A stretch of DNA of 64,000 nt from Paraburkholderia fungorum (GCF_902833645.1 NZ_CADFGE010000003.1:186001-250000); one strand, 5' to 3'. Positions 56,029 to 64,000 are shown, counted from the first letter of the stretch. Notes: generated by a model not told the origin, from the letters alone. Program-made: numbers and translations.

Positions 56029-56264
56029 CGCGTTCGATGGTCAACAGCCAGTTGGGCAGAGCGGAGAGCCAGAAGGCCAGTCTCGATGTTGCCGTCTGCC
56101 GCTTGCGCGGCGTGATAGACGCCGATCCGTCCGCCCCCCGGTTCATTCGGACCTTGCGCGGACGAGGCTATATGTTCGTCCCCTCGCCGGAACCGCTACC
56201 CTCGCAAGGCAGGCGCGATAGTACGCACCACACCGCGCTATTTCCGGTCCTGAGCCACGGCTAG
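56025..56264 (+). pseudogene. Fragment of OmpR/PhoB-type response regulator (C-terminal half of winged helix)
   Basis: A 79-codon piece starting LTRSMVNSQLG and running through SLDVAVCRLRGVIDADPSAPRFIRTLRGRGYMFVPSPE, the recognition helix and wing of an OmpR-type output domain. It lacks the receiver and the first half of the DNA-binding domain. A TTG codon at 56025 overlaps the BamA-fragment stop by four bases, so it may be read as a short open frame, but no full regulator can be made. I call it a remnant. Confidence 0.75.
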
Positions 56265-56576
56265 CTTCGTGATCGGCAAGGTCATCGCGGCGTCGATCAC
56301 GTCGACCAGGTCGATAGCGCCGAAATAATCGTCATACAGGCCACCGGTCGCCGCCAGCAGGCCGCCGAATCCGTAGTGGAAATCCGCCGGAACAACGGGC
56401 CTGAACCCCGAGGCGTAGTGAATCTGTGGCGAGCATCCGCCCAGATCATCCGCGTCGGCTGCGGCAGCGCTGCCATTACCTCGGCAGAGGGCATTGACGC
56501 TCTCCGGGCGCAAACCATGGCGGATCGAAAAGCAGCAGATCGACACCACAGCGAGAACGAGTATGAGAATGCGCAT
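56238..56576 (-). CDS. Putative YceK/YidQ-like exported protein
   Basis: A 112-residue protein with a hydrophobic N-terminus (MRILILVLAVVSICCFS) and a C-terminal half (GGLYDDYFGAIDLVDVIDAAMTLPITKLAV) that resembles the small YceK/YidQ family, whose members are lipoproteins. No clean lipobox is present (VSIC-C). Its 3' end overlaps the response-regulator remnant. Low certainty of function; may be degraded. Confidence 0.45.
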   Translation of the reverse strand: MRILILVLAVVSICCFSIRHGLRPESVNALCRGNGSAAAADADDLGGCSPQIHYASGFRPVVPADFHYGFGGLLAATGGLYDDYFGAIDLVDVIDAAMTLPITKLAVAQDRK

Positions 56577-56660
56577 AAACGAAACGCTCGCAGTTTTATT
56601 CCGTGAATCAGACAGCCATAGGAGACCGAAGTTTTTTTGGCCGAATTACAATCCCTTCCC

Positions 56661-56712
56661 GCTGCGCTGGCCGGCTGCGCTGGCCGGCTGCACTGAGCGA
56701 CTGCACCGAGCC
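56661..56712. repeat. 13-bp tandem repeat, four copies
   Basis: GCTGCGCTGGCCG occurs twice exactly (56661-56686), followed by two diverged copies, GCTGCACTGAGCG and ACTGCACCGAGCC (56687-56712). It lies 40 bases downstream (3') of the minus-strand gene at 56752 and would form part of its transcript tail. Confidence 0.7.
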
Positions 56713-56751
56713 GCTTCCGGCAACGCGGTCAACCGCGAAGCCAGGCCGCGC

Positions 56752-57114
56752 TCAACCGCGCCGCAGACGCACGCGGTTCGCGGGCGTGGTGGGGTCGTCC
56801 GTGAGCGTATGACGCTGGCCGTTGCGATGCACGCGTACGCGCTCCCTGATCTCGGCTACCGTGGCGGCGCCTCGCACGGCGATGCAGGAATACTCGCCGT
56901 TTCTGTTGATCCACTCGACAATCCGGCAGCACTCGCCCCAAGGTTGCATGAGCGGCGCCGAAACGCGGCAGCCGCGTATCTTCACGACGTCTGTTCGCCG
57001 TGACGCGCCGGCACCGTTTTGAGCCTTGCCACGGCCTCCGGCAGCAGCGGCTGTTTTGCGGCCAGGTTGGAAACCCCGCGGCTCGACATGGTTCACAGAT
57101 GAGGACATTTGCAT
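56752..57114 (-). CDS. Hypothetical protein
   Basis: A 120-residue protein of unknown family. A basic, low-complexity N-terminal half (RKTAAAAGGRGKAQNGAG) is followed by a folded-looking part (VKIRGCRVSAPLMQPWGECCRIVEWINRNGEYSCIAVRG). Supported by GGAG seven bases before ATG 57114. Three of its four cysteines are close together (GEC-C and SC), which might bind metal. No neighbour explains it. Confidence 0.55.
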   Translation of the reverse strand: MQMSSSVNHVEPRGFQPGRKTAAAAGGRGKAQNGAGASRRTDVVKIRGCRVSAPLMQPWGECCRIVEWINRNGEYSCIAVRGAATVAEIRERVRVHRNGQRHTLTDDPTTPANRVRLRRG

Positions 57115-57291
57115 GAGATTGCTCCACTAACACGGAACTGACCACCGGACAGGGCCTCTGCGTCAGGCCACCTTAAAAGTGCCGTGCCATCATATTCAGA
57201 CAACACGCAGACACAACGAAGAAAGGATGGAGAAGTTGTGGAGATTCACCGGTAACCGCGGATTGACACAGCATTCATCTAGAATTCAGCC

Positions 57292-59046
57292 ATGCAAAGT
57301 GAAACCATCCGAATCCGTCCCGGCCGCCCTTTCGGGACCCTTCTCTCGCACGTGCGGCAGCAGCAGCGGATCGACATACGCTTTGGCATCACCTGGAAAA
57401 TGTTCCTCGCGGTACTGGTCGCATGCCTCGCGATTTCCCTGACAATGGGCTATGCCCTGCGCGTGAGCTTTGAAAACGGCTTCCTGCATTACGTCCGGGA
57501 GCGCAACGCCGGGCGCATCAAAGCCGTCATGGCGAAGGTCACGAGCGAATACGCCGCTCACGGCAACTGGAATTTTCTGCGGGACCATCCCGACGTGTGG
57601 GTCACGCTGCTCGACAGCGCCGCACACGACGCGCTGCGCGAGGAACTCGCCACGGCGCAGACAGGCAAACTGCCCGGCTGGCGAACCTTTCCCGGGAGCG
57701 GCAGCGTTCAGCAACTGCTCGGGCCGCTCTCAGGGCCGTCCGAATCGCCGCACTGGGGCATGCGCCTGCCGTCGGCGCCGCCGCCCAATCCGGATATCGC
57801 CATGGAGCGTGACCGTGTGTCGGCAAGCGGTGTCGTCAGTGGCGACAATCGGTATGACCGGGCGCCGCCTTCGGCCGCCTTGCCGTCTTTGCCCTCGTTG
57901 CCGCCGCCCAGCGCCTCGTCGCAGCATGACGGTGGAGCGCGCGACACGCCGCCCGAGGGACCGCCCGTCACCCTCTACGACGCCCGCCACGAACTGGTGG
58001 CAAGCACCGGCCAGTTGCCGCCTCCGGGCAGTGCGATGAGACCGGTTGTCTACAGCGGCAAGGTCGTGGGCTGGCTCGCCGTGAACGGGCCCGATACCCT
58101 TTCGGACGCGGCCGACATCGCCTTCCAGGCTCAGCAGAAGCGCTCGACCTGGCAGATCGCCGGCGTTGCTGTCGTGCTCGCGGCGCTGGTCGCGCTGATA
58201 CTCGCGCGCATCGTGCTCGCGCCGGTCAAACGCCTGATGAACGCGACCCATCGCCTCGCCGGCGGCGACTATACGACCCGGGTGCCCGCCGGACGGCGCG
58301 ACGAGCTTGGCCGGCTGGCAGGCGACTTCAACGTACTGGCCGACTCACTGCAGAAAGCCGAGCGCTCGCGGCGCGATTTCATCGCGGACATTTCACACGA
58401 GCTGCGCACGCCGCTCGCGGTGCTGCGCGGCGAACTGGAAGCCATCGAAGACGGCGTGCATGTGTTCAACCGCGATTCGCTCACCTCGCTGCAAACCGAG
58501 GTGAACATGCTCAACAAGCTCATCGAAGATCTCTACGAGCTTTCTCTGAGCGATGTCGGCGCACTCAGCTATCGCAAGACGCCGACCCATGTCGGGCAAC
58601 TGGCGCGAGCTTCGATCGAGGCCATGCGGGAGTCGTTCAAGGCGAAACGAATCGCGCTCGAGCTGACCTGCACACCGGAAATCGCCGACACGACGTTCGC
58701 GGTCGACCCCGCGCGCTTCGTACAACTGCTGAAAAATCTGCTGCTGAATTCATTGCGTTACACCGATCCGGACGGCCAGGTCCACGTAGCGCTTTCGCAA
58801 AGCGCCAGCGGTTGGCAACTCGACGTGCAGGACTCGCTGCCCGGGGTACCCGAGGCCGCACTCGATCACCTGTTCGACCGCTTCTATCGTGTGGACGAAT
58901 CGCGCAGCCGTCAGAACGGCGGCGCGGGCCTCGGCCTCTCGTTGTGCCATGCGATCGTGACGGCGCATGGCGGTACGATCGGCGCCACCGCCTCGCCGCT
59001 CGGCGGCGTCTGGATCACGGCGCGCTTTCCGCCGGAAGGAGACTGA
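57292..59046 (+). CDS. BaeS-like sensor histidine kinase
   Basis: A 584-residue kinase. TM1 about 35-57, periplasmic domain about 58-283 with a Pro/Ser-rich stretch (LPSLPPPSASS around 200), TM2 about 284-305, HAMP (LAPVKRLMNATHRLAGGDYTTRV), phospho-His in FIADISHELRTPLAVLRGELEAIEDG, and ATPase (LLKNLLLNSLRYTD, QDSLPGVPE, GAGLGLSLCHAIVTAHGG). The G1 box reads DSLPGV, as in BaeS (DSAPGV), instead of DNGPGI. The receptor is longer than E. coli BaeS (467) because of the Pro-rich insert. The response regulator starts four bases after its stop. Confidence 0.9.
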   Translation: MQSETIRIRPGRPFGTLLSHVRQQQRIDIRFGITWKMFLAVLVACLAISLTMGYALRVSFENGFLHYVRERNAGRIKAVMAKVTSEYAAHGNWNFLRDHPDVWVTLLDSAAHDALREELATAQTGKLPGWRTFPGSGSVQQLLGPLSGPSESPHWGMRLPSAPPPNPDIAMERDRVSASGVVSGDNRYDRAPPSAALPSLPSLPPPSASSQHDGGARDTPPEGPPVTLYDARHELVASTGQLPPPGSAMRPVVYSGKVVGWLAVNGPDTLSDAADIAFQAQQKRSTWQIAGVAVVLAALVALILARIVLAPVKRLMNATHRLAGGDYTTRVPAGRRDELGRLAGDFNVLADSLQKAERSRRDFIADISHELRTPLAVLRGELEAIEDGVHVFNRDSLTSLQTEVNMLNKLIEDLYELSLSDVGALSYRKTPTHVGQLARASIEAMRESFKAKRIALELTCTPEIADTTFAVDPARFVQLLKNLLLNSLRYTDPDGQVHVALSQSASGWQLDVQDSLPGVPEAALDHLFDRFYRVDESRSRQNGGAGLGLSLCHAIVTAHGGTIGATASPLGGVWITARFPPEGD

Positions 59047-59050
59047 CAAG

Positions 59051-59755
59051 ATGACCGAAGGGCGTCCCGCGCACATCCTGATCGTCGAGGATGAACCCAA
59101 GCTCGCCGCCGTGCTCGAAGCGTATTTGCACCTCGATGGTTTCGCCACCACGATTCTCAACGACGGCCAGCAGGTCATGCCCTTCATTCGCTCGACGCCT
59201 CCTGCGCTGATGTTGCTGGACCTCATGCTGCCCGGGCGCAACGGCATGGATATCTGCCGCGAGCTACGGCAATTTTCCGCGTTGCCGGTGATCATTCTGA
59301 CCGCGCGCATCGACGAGATCGACCGTCTGCTGGGTCTCGAGATCGGTGCCGACGATTACGTCTGCAAGCCGTTCAGCCCGCGCGAAGTGGTGGCGCGCGT
59401 CAAGGCGATCCTGCGCCGGGCCACGCCGGCGGCCGCGATTGCGACGGCCGACGGCGTGCCGCAAGCGCCGCACGGTCTCGAAGTCGACGAGCAGTTTCAT
59501 CTCGCCTTACTCGACGGCAAGGAACTCAAGCTCACGCCGCTGGAGTTGCGGCTCCTTGCGCTGCTGATGAAATCGCCGGGGCGCATTTTTTCGCGCGACT
59601 ATCTGCTGAGTCATCTGTATGCGGATCACCGGGTGGTCACCGACCGCACCATCGACAGCCATATCAAGAACCTGCGCCGCAAGCTGCAGGCAGCCCGGCC
59701 CGACAGCGAGCCGATCGCGTCCGTGTACGGCGTGGGTTACCGTCTGGAAATCTGA
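59051..59755 (+). CDS. BaeR-like OmpR-family response regulator
   Basis: A 234-residue regulator: receiver about 8-120 (ILIVEDEPKLA, phospho-Asp in MLLDLMLPGRNG, DDYVCKPFSPREVVARVKAILRR) and winged helix about 140-232 (ELKLTPLELRLLALLMKSPGRIFSRDYLLSHLY, RTIDSHIKNLRRKL, YGVGYRLE). ATG 59051 follows the kinase stop by four bases. Envelope-stress and efflux control is known for BaeSR; no mdt pump gene is here. Confidence 0.92.
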   Translation: MTEGRPAHILIVEDEPKLAAVLEAYLHLDGFATTILNDGQQVMPFIRSTPPALMLLDLMLPGRNGMDICRELRQFSALPVIILTARIDEIDRLLGLEIGADDYVCKPFSPREVVARVKAILRRATPAAAIATADGVPQAPHGLEVDEQFHLALLDGKELKLTPLELRLLALLMKSPGRIFSRDYLLSHLYADHRVVTDRTIDSHIKNLRRKLQAARPDSEPIASVYGVGYRLEI

Positions 59756-59811
59756 TCGCCGTGAGGGGATGCCTCAATGCCATCCTGATTCGCCGTCAGC
59801 GGTTCTCGAAC

Positions 59812-60753
59812 TCAGCTCGTTTGCACCGCTACCGTTGTGTCAGGCGGCGGACTCCATTGCGCGAACTCCTCGCTCAGAAAATCGACGCACACCCGCACTT
59901 TCGCCGACTGAGCGAGCCGCGCGGGGTACACCGCCCACAGGTTCGCGGGTTGCGTGACGTCGGGAAGAATCTGCTGCAACTGGCCGCTGTCGAGCAAGGG
60001 CCGCACGTCCCACATCGAACGCAGCACTATTCCGCGCCCGGCCAACGCCCATTGCACCGCCACTTCGCCGTGATTGGTCGACAACGGTCCCGTGACCTTG
60101 ATCGACGCCGCTTCGCCGCGCACCGTCAAGCGCCATAAACCGAAGGGATGGTCGCGTTCCTTGATCGCGAGACACGCATGCGAGGACAGATCGGCGACCT
60201 GCCGCGGGGTGCCGTGCCGCGCGAGATACCCTGGCGACGCGCACAGTACGCGATGATTCGACGCGAGCCGTTTGGCAATCAGATGCGGGGCGATCTCGTC
60301 GCCGATACGGATATCGAGGTCGAAGCCCTCGCCACCCACGTCGACGAGACGGTCGAACAGATCGAGCCGCACGCTCAGTTGCGGATAGCGCTCGGAGAAC
60401 CGGGCCAGCGCGGGCGCAACGAAACGGCGGCCGAAGCCGAAACTGCTGGAAATGCGCAGCTTGCCGCCGGGAATGCGGCGCGTGGTGGAGACGTCTTCCA
60501 CCAGCTGGTCGACGTCGTCGAGAATCTTTTCGGCCCACGTGTAGACACGTTCGCCAGCCTCGGTAATCGCGACACGCCGGGTGGAACGGTGCAATAAGCG
60601 CGTACCGAGCGTAGTCTCGAGCACGTTGATGCGTTTGCTGACATAGGCCGGGGAGACCGACAGCGCCTCCGCCGCCGCGCTGAAACTCGATTTGCGCGCC
60701 ACCTCGCAAAACACGCGCAAATCGTCGAGATCGGGTGACGGGACGGCATTCAT
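59812..60753 (-). CDS. LysR family regulator (DmlR/TtuA-like)
   Basis: A 313-residue LysR protein with helix-turn-helix (DLDDLRVFCEVARKSSFSAAAEALSVSPAYVSKRINVLE) and an effector domain. The SPAYVSKRI helix is typical of the CrgA/DmlR group. It is divergent from the tartrate/D-malate dehydrogenase gene (123 bp gap), as dmlR is to dmlA in E. coli. Start MNAVPS at 60753 is chosen; a GTG or ATG at 60783 would add ten residues. Confidence 0.88.
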   Translation of the reverse strand: MNAVPSPDLDDLRVFCEVARKSSFSAAAEALSVSPAYVSKRINVLETTLGTRLLHRSTRRVAITEAGERVYTWAEKILDDVDQLVEDVSTTRRIPGGKLRISSSFGFGRRFVAPALARFSERYPQLSVRLDLFDRLVDVGGEGFDLDIRIGDEIAPHLIAKRLASNHRVLCASPGYLARHGTPRQVADLSSHACLAIKERDHPFGLWRLTVRGEAASIKVTGPLSTNHGEVAVQWALAGRGIVLRSMWDVRPLLDSGQLQQILPDVTQPANLWAVYPARLAQSAKVRVCVDFLSEEFAQWSPPPDTTVAVQTS

Positions 60754-60876
60754 GGGCGGCTGCTTTGTACACGAATCGTGCACAGTGGCTTAACTAAAGC
60801 AGTCATTTTAAGCGTAAACAGCAGGAATAAAATAACCGTCATCGAAACTCAAATGTCCCAACGGAGGAGCAGGAAC

Positions 60877-61959
60877 ATGGCGAAGACCTATCGGATCGCG
60901 GTCATACCCGGCGACGGCATCGGTGTCGAGGTGATGCCTGAAGCGATTCGCGTGCTGGACACGGTAAAAAAACGCTTCGGTATCGAGCTGGAGTATCAGC
61001 ACATCGAATGGGCGAGCTGCGACTACTACGCGAAGCACGGCAAGATGATGCCGGACGACTGGAAAGCGCAACTGCAATCCGCCGACGCGATTCTGTTCGG
61101 CGCGGTCGGCTGGCCCGACACGGTGCCCGACCATATCTCGCTGTGGGGCTCGCTGCTGAAGTTCCGCCGCGAATTCGACCAGTACATCAATCTGCGCCCT
61201 GCGCGCCTCTTCGCCGGCGTGCCTTCGCCGCTCGCGGGCCGCAAGGCGGGCGACATCGATTTCTGGATCGTGCGCGAAAATACCGAGGGCGAATATTCGT
61301 CGGTGGGTGGCGTGATGTTCGAAGGCACCGAGCGTGAGTTCGTGCTGCAGGAATCCGTGTTCACGCGGCACGGCAGCGAGCGCGTGCTGAAGTTCGCATT
61401 CGATCTCGCGCAACGGCGCGAACGCAAGAAGATCACCGTGGCGACCAAGAGCAATGGCATCGCAATCAGCATGCCGTGGTGGGACAAATGCGCGGCCGGC
61501 ATCGCGGCGCAGTATCCGGACGTGACGTGGGACAAGCAGCACATCGACATTCTCTGCGCGCGCTTCGTGCTGAACCCGGACCGCTTCGACGTGGTGGTCG
61601 CCACCAATCTGTTCGGCGACATCCTCTCCGATCTCGGTCCTGCCTGCACCGGCACGATCGGCCTTGCGCCGTCGGGTAATCTGAATCCGGACCGCAAGTT
61701 TCCGTCGCTGTTCGAACCGGTGCACGGTTCGGCACCCGACATTGCCGGCAAGAACATCGCCAATCCGATTGCAATGATCTGGTCGGCCGCGATGATGCTC
61801 GATTTCCTCGGCAATCACGAGGGCAAGGAGCGCGAGGCGCACGACGCGATTCTCGCCGCGATCGAAGCAACGCTGATCGAAGGTCCGCATACCGGCGACC
61901 TCGGTGGCAAGGCGAACACTACGGAAGTTGGCGAGGCCATCGCGGCCAAACTCGCCTGA
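60877..61959 (+). CDS. Tartrate dehydrogenase / D-malate dehydrogenase (decarboxylating)
   Basis: A 360-residue isopropylmalate-dehydrogenase-like beta-decarboxylating enzyme. Characteristic pieces: YRIAVIPGDGIGVEVMPEA, SLLKFRREFDQYINLRPARLFAG, IVRENTEGEYSSVGG, VVATNLFGDILSDLGP and EPVHGSAPDIAGKNIANP. Length and HISLWGSLLKFRREF agree with TtuC/DmlA. It oxidises tartrate or D-malate with NAD. GGAGGA about ten bases upstream supports ATG 60877. First gene of a three-gene cassette. Confidence 0.92.
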   Translation: MAKTYRIAVIPGDGIGVEVMPEAIRVLDTVKKRFGIELEYQHIEWASCDYYAKHGKMMPDDWKAQLQSADAILFGAVGWPDTVPDHISLWGSLLKFRREFDQYINLRPARLFAGVPSPLAGRKAGDIDFWIVRENTEGEYSSVGGVMFEGTEREFVLQESVFTRHGSERVLKFAFDLAQRRERKKITVATKSNGIAISMPWWDKCAAGIAAQYPDVTWDKQHIDILCARFVLNPDRFDVVVATNLFGDILSDLGPACTGTIGLAPSGNLNPDRKFPSLFEPVHGSAPDIAGKNIANPIAMIWSAAMMLDFLGNHEGKEREAHDAILAAIEATLIEGPHTGDLGGKANTTEVGEAIAAKLA

Positions 61960-61996
61960 GCCTGTCGATCCCAATTCTCTGCGAGGTCACTTTCGA

Positions 61997-62986
61997 ATGA
62001 GCACCGAAGCCTATCCTATCGAAGTCGCATTCCCCGATATTTCGGTTCACGAACAATCGTCATCGGGTATTGCCTACGTTCATACGTTCGACTCCGGTGA
62101 ACCGGGTCCGCATGTGATGATCAACGCGCTCACGCACGGCAACGAAGTGTGCGGCGCGATCGTCGTCGACGAACTGTTGCGCCGCGCGTTAAGGCCGCGT
62201 CGTGGACGCCTCACGCTCGCCTTTGCGAATGTCGCCGCCTATCGGCGCTTCGATCCCGCGAAACCCGACGCGGCGCGTTTCGTCGATCAGGACTTCAATC
62301 GCGTCTGGACCGCGGCGGCACTCGACGATACGTCGCGCACGTCGAGCGAACTGGCTCGCGCGCGCGAAATGCGCCCGGTGATCGACACGGTCGACATGCT
62401 GCTCGATCTGCATTCGATGCATGAAAAATGCAAGCCGTTGATCGTGGCGGGACCGCTGCAAAAAGGTATCGACCTTGCGGTACGGCTCGGCACACCCGCC
62501 ACGGTGATCTGCGACGAGGGCCATCCCGAAGGCCGCCGCATGCGCGATTACGAAGGCTTCGGCAACGCGGACAGCACGAAAAACGCGTTGCTGATCGAAT
62601 GCGGCCAGCACTGGGAACGCAGCGCGGTTACCGTGGCGCGCGACACGACCGCGCGCTTCCTGCTGCTGGCCGGCACGATCGACGAAGCCGATCTGCCGGA
62701 CGGCTGGCTCGCACCGCTGCCGCCTGCCCAGCAAATCGTGCGCGTGACGCAGCCGGTGGTGGCGACCAGCATGGACTTCCGTTTCGCGGCGCCCTATACC
62801 GGCCTGGAAGCGTTTCCGGATGCCGGCGCGGTGATCGGCTGGTCGAACGGCGAAGCGGTGGTCACGCCTTACGACAATTGCATGCTGGTGATGCCGTCGC
62901 TGCGGCAATTGCGGCCCGGGGTTACGGTCGTGCGGCTGGGCAAGATCGAACGAACCGTGCCGAATACCGGCGCGAGTACGAACTGA
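61997..62986 (+). CDS. Succinylglutamate desuccinylase/aspartoacylase family zinc hydrolase
   Basis: A 329-residue M14-like zinc amidohydrolase. Metal ligands fit: NALTHGNEVCGA (His, Glu) and LLDLHSMHE (His). ENVAR-like substrate segment RFVDQDFNRVW and the C-terminal lobe are present. The family removes acyl groups from N-acyl amino acids (AstE, aspartoacylase); the exact substrate here is unknown. It lies 37 bp after the tartrate dehydrogenase gene. Confidence 0.88.
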   Translation: MSTEAYPIEVAFPDISVHEQSSSGIAYVHTFDSGEPGPHVMINALTHGNEVCGAIVVDELLRRALRPRRGRLTLAFANVAAYRRFDPAKPDAARFVDQDFNRVWTAAALDDTSRTSSELARAREMRPVIDTVDMLLDLHSMHEKCKPLIVAGPLQKGIDLAVRLGTPATVICDEGHPEGRRMRDYEGFGNADSTKNALLIECGQHWERSAVTVARDTTARFLLLAGTIDEADLPDGWLAPLPPAQQIVRVTQPVVATSMDFRFAAPYTGLEAFPDAGAVIGWSNGEAVVTPYDNCMLVMPSLRQLRPGVTVVRLGKIERTVPNTGASTN

Positions 62987-63045
62987 TACACGATCACGAT
63001 TGGCCGATGAATCGGCTCGAGCACATTCAAAAAGGTAACGTGAAG

Positions 63046-63390
63046 ATGAAGGTACAAAGCATCAGGCAAAGCGTGAATCTGCAGAATCTCGAGGACTGGG
63101 GCACGGCAGGACTGCCCGGCACGACGCCGCTGCAGATCTCGGGCGTGCAACGCGTCATCAAGGGCAGTGAGGCCGTCGACACCGGTATTTTCGAATGCAC
63201 GCCAGGTACGTACCGCCGCGCGATCAAGCAGGCCGAAGTCATGCACTTTCTCGCGGGGCGTGGGCGCTTCACGCCCGATAACGAAGAGACCGTCCATTTT
63301 GAAAGCGGTGACACGCTCTTTTTCGAAGCCAATACAGAGGGACTTTGGGAAGTCGAAGAGACTATGCGAAAGGTTTATGTGATTTTTTAA
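63046..63390 (+). CDS. Cupin domain protein (Cupin_3 type)
   Basis: A 114-residue single-domain cupin with QAEVMHFLAGRGRFTPDNEETVHFESGD and DTLFFEANTEGLWEVEETMRKVYVIF, like the ethanolamine/EutQ and (S)-ureidoglycine-like small cupins. ATG 63046 is chosen; GTG 63040 with AAAGG four bases upstream and ATG 63007 are alternatives. It is 60 bp after the deacylase gene and likely in the same operon. A hairpin AGCGCCG/CGGCGCT (63414-63432) follows its stop. Confidence 0.85.
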   Translation: MKVQSIRQSVNLQNLEDWGTAGLPGTTPLQISGVQRVIKGSEAVDTGIFECTPGTYRRAIKQAEVMHFLAGRGRFTPDNEETVHFESGDTLFFEANTEGLWEVEETMRKVYVIF

Positions 63391-63705
63391 GCAACGCCTG
63401 AAAGAATGACCTGAGCGCCGCGTCCCGGCGCTTGCCTACCCCGCTCCCTTCTTTGCATTCCACGCCCAGCGCAGGTTGCGCCGCGGCATCCACAGCCGTT
63501 CCGGCGCCCCGCCCCCCCAATTCGACGCGCATCTACAACATGCTCGGGTAATCCCGCGTTGCTCCTCATTATCAAACTGCTTACAGTGCCGCTTGTTCGC
63601 ATAAAGAATCACAGTTCTATATACGAACAAAACTGATAAAAATTTCGACGACCGGGTCGCCCAGATCCTCTCGCAGGTCAGGCAGGTCGAATTGGAGAGC
63701 TCCGC
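63391..63705. other. Intergenic region between cupin gene and porin
   Basis: 315 bp. It contains a 7-bp hairpin (63414-63432) that could end the cupin transcript, a GC-rich stretch, an IclR-like inverted repeat cluster (63593-63630), and the ribosome site GGAG at 63694 of the porin. An AT-rich tract after the operator (ACTGATAAAAATTT) may hold the promoter. Confidence 0.5.
63593..63630. promoter_or_regulatory. Inverted/direct repeat operator candidate upstream of porin
   Basis: TTGTTCGCATA (63593-63603) and TATACGAACAA (63620-63630) form an almost perfect inverted repeat, and a third half-site GTTCTATATA (63614-63623) gives a near-palindrome GTTCTATATACGAAC (63614-63628). A cluster of GTTCG-type half-sites in direct and inverted order recalls the three-repeat operators of IclR-type regulators such as PobR/PcaU. 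Role inferred. Confidence 0.45.
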
Positions 63706-64000
63706 ATGAATCGCAACATCACAATGACCCGGATCGCTTGCGCGATCGCAACGTTGGCCAGCACGTCCGCATTCGCACAAAGCAGTGTCACGCTGTACGG
63801 TATCGTGGATACGGGTATCGGCTATGTATCCAGCCAGGCGCCGTCTCTCGGCTCGACTTCCGGCGGCAGATCCGCCGTCAAGATGATCAACGGCGTGTGG
63901 GCCGGCAGCCGCTTCGGCCTGAAGGGCGGAGAAGATCTCGGTGGCGGCACCAAGGCCATCTTCCAGTTGGAATCCGGTTTCAATTCCACCACCGGCGCAC
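63706..64000 (+). CDS. Gram-negative porin (N-terminal part, cut by window edge)
   Basis: The start of a beta-proteobacterial trimeric porin: MNRNITMTRIACAIATLAS signal peptide cut after AFA, then the mature start QSSVTLYGIVDTGIGYV and the pore-lining SRFGLKGGEDLGGGTKAIFQLESGF motif, both universal in Burkholderia OpcP/Omp38-type porins. GGAGAG six bases before ATG supports the start. The rest lies outside the window. It allows diffusion of small hydrophilic solutes. Confidence 0.95.
   Translation, partial: MNRNITMTRIACAIATLASTSAFAQSSVTLYGIVDTGIGYVSSQAPSLGSTSGGRSAVKMINGVWAGSRFGLKGGEDLGGGTKAIFQLESGFNSTTGA

Noticed and set aside
63436..63780. Minus-strand open frame across the porin promoter
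   Set aside because: It covers the porin start and operator in antisense, has no family resemblance and no ribosome site.

Overview
The window looks like chromosomal DNA of a Burkholderiaceae beta-proteobacterium, most probably Paraburkholderia. This rests on high GC with GC-rich third positions, a methylcitrate locus of the PrpC/AcnD/PrpF type, a classical beta-proteobacterial porin, an aminoethylphosphonate-associated LysR/Fe-alcohol dehydrogenase pair, and a high density of LysR, AraC, GntR and MocR regulators each beside a small catabolic unit. No rRNA, tRNA, CRISPR array, insertion sequence, integrase or phage gene was seen. The content reads as an accessory metabolic region, possibly of a secondary replicon.

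Layout. 1-3.1 kb: end of an RND efflux pump, a MurA paralogue and a DUF1488 protein. 3.2-7.6 kb: MgtC-like protein, MHS-type transporter, phosphonate-associated Fe-ADH and its divergent LysR. 7.6-15.7 kb: YciH/SUI1, a candidate structured RNA in front of a small unknown gene, AraC, a beta-hydroxyacid dehydrogenase, a GntR/aminotransferase divergent pair, AraC and two SDRs. 15.8-21.4 kb: a probable cell-cell signalling locus. 21.6-28 kb: MocR, a reductase/cupin pair, LysR and malic enzyme-Pta fusion. 28-35.6 kb: prpF, acnD, prpC and divergent prpR, without prpB. 35.6-48 kb: a long minus-strand run encoding a dipeptide/opine-type ABC transporter, a three-component FAD/2Fe-2S dehydrogenase, an amine oxidase, an HAD hydrolase and an aldehyde dehydrogenase. 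48.3-52.3 kb: GNAT, GhrA-like reductase, omega-transaminase and Lrp regulator. 52.3-57.1 kb: a second-type LptD, small unknown genes and gene remnants. 57.3-64 kb: BaeSR-like two-component system, LysR with a tartrate/D-malate dehydrogenase-deacylase-cupin cassette, and the start of a porin.

The most unusual region is 16,414-21,368. An enzyme resembling acyl-ACP reductase (NAD(P) Rossmann motif plus the family's cysteine context) lies 17 bp upstream of a membrane hybrid kinase whose N-terminus resembles the Vibrio quorum-sensing receptor CqsS. A receiver-histidine kinase protein follows in convergent orientation. The order enzyme / CqsS-PhcS-LqsS-type kinase / receiver-kinase recalls Ralstonia phcBSR and Legionella lqs, but the enzyme class differs from CqsA/LqsA (PLP enzymes) and from the methyltransferase PhcB. 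I infer a quorum-sensing system with an uncharacterised, possibly acyl-derived signal.

Other notable points: a promoter positioned to start transcription at the first stem of a four-way-junction RNA (8,103-8,176); a sigma-54 promoter and palindromic operators in the prp control region; a strong intrinsic terminator between prpC and acnD; and a BamA fragment fused end-to-end with a response-regulator fragment. All family assignments come from reading the sequence and recalling family features; no database search was run.
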